From Bacillus sp. 103mf (GTDB lineage Bacteria > Bacillota > Bacilli > Bacillales > Bacillaceae_G), in contig NZ_FPAF01000001.1 of NCBI RefSeq assembly GCF_900116295.1, positions 806,001 to 870,000 of the forward strand: a stretch of DNA of 64,000 nucleotides, read 5' to 3'. Both the position numbers and the translations under genes were made by a program. Below the pieces are notes generated by a model, which was not told the DNA's origin, made no database searches, and saw only the letters and a program-made list of their open reading frames with translations. This document shows positions 63,943 through 64,000 of this stretch, piece by piece. Position 1 is the stretch's first letter. Every line of letters starts with the position of its first letter.

Positions 63943-64000
63943 ATGTATATGAAATCCCCTCCCTATCAACAAATGTACACGCAGTCTCCATATTCTCATA
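63943..64000 (+). CDS. Start of a YqfQ/VrrA-like protein (runs off the window)
   Basis: Nineteen codons are visible, beginning MYMKSPPYQQMYTQSPYSH, after AAAGGAGG. The Pro/Tyr/Gln-rich start and the position next to cshB match yqfQ of B. subtilis and, from memory, vrrA of B. anthracis. The identity is tentative because only the start is in view. Confidence 0.55.
   Translation, partial: MYMKSPPYQQMYTQSPYSH

Overview
The window is chromosomal DNA of a Bacillus cereus-group organism. This is inferred from the gene order, which follows Bacillus subtilis locus by locus (gcvT-gcvPA-gcvPB, yqhH-yqhG, comGA-GG, yqgX, yqgY, glcK, yqgQ, yqgN, pst, pbpA, sodA, ispG, zur, nfo, cshB). It also follows from low GC, AGGAGG-type ribosome binding sites, frequent GTG/TTG starts, and many short dispersed repeats. 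One repeat family fits the published bcr1 element (about 155 bp, TTTAT at both edges).

Layout. 0-3 kb: a surface or spore-type protein with four Big_1-like immunoglobulin repeats and two small unknown genes. 3-7 kb: glycine cleavage operon. 7-11 kb: SNF2 helicase YqhH, YqhG and small genes, one with a perfect catabolite-response site in its leader. 11-16 kb: yqzE, shikimate kinase and the comG competence pseudopilus operon, divergent from a SufR-like regulator across an 11-bp inverted repeat. 17-36 kb: a block with no counterpart between yqgY and yqgX in B. subtilis. It holds cystine transporter tcyP, a deoxyribosyltransferase-like/HD/acidic-protein operon, a DUF2339 membrane protein, MurG, and two divergent SAM-riboswitch operons (yitJ-metH and metI-metC). 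36-45 kb: MidA-like methyltransferase, yqgX, glucokinase, yqgQ, yqgN, rpmG, a nucleotidyltransferase fused to a degenerate phosphomannomutase domain, and a glycosyltransferase. 45-50 kb: pstSCAB-phoU behind a four-repeat PhoP box. 50-64 kb: pbpA, an MFS permease, sodA, a CAU-anticodon tRNA with a decayed copy beside it, yqgB/yqfZ homologues, ispG, the znuC-znuB-zur operon behind a Zur box, a YitT-family protein, yqfT, nfo, cshB and the start of a yqfQ/vrrA-like gene.

Most genes are ordinary housekeeping genes. The least explained content is the repeats. Family A (about 200 bp, ten full or partial copies) and the bcr1-like family (about nine copies) sit mostly just behind genes in one orientation. 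In six genes the stop codon, and sometimes the last residues, lie inside the repeat. Two places join the two families, and one of these lies in the yitJ-metH leader between riboswitch terminator and start codon. No CRISPR array, prophage, transposase or rRNA was seen.
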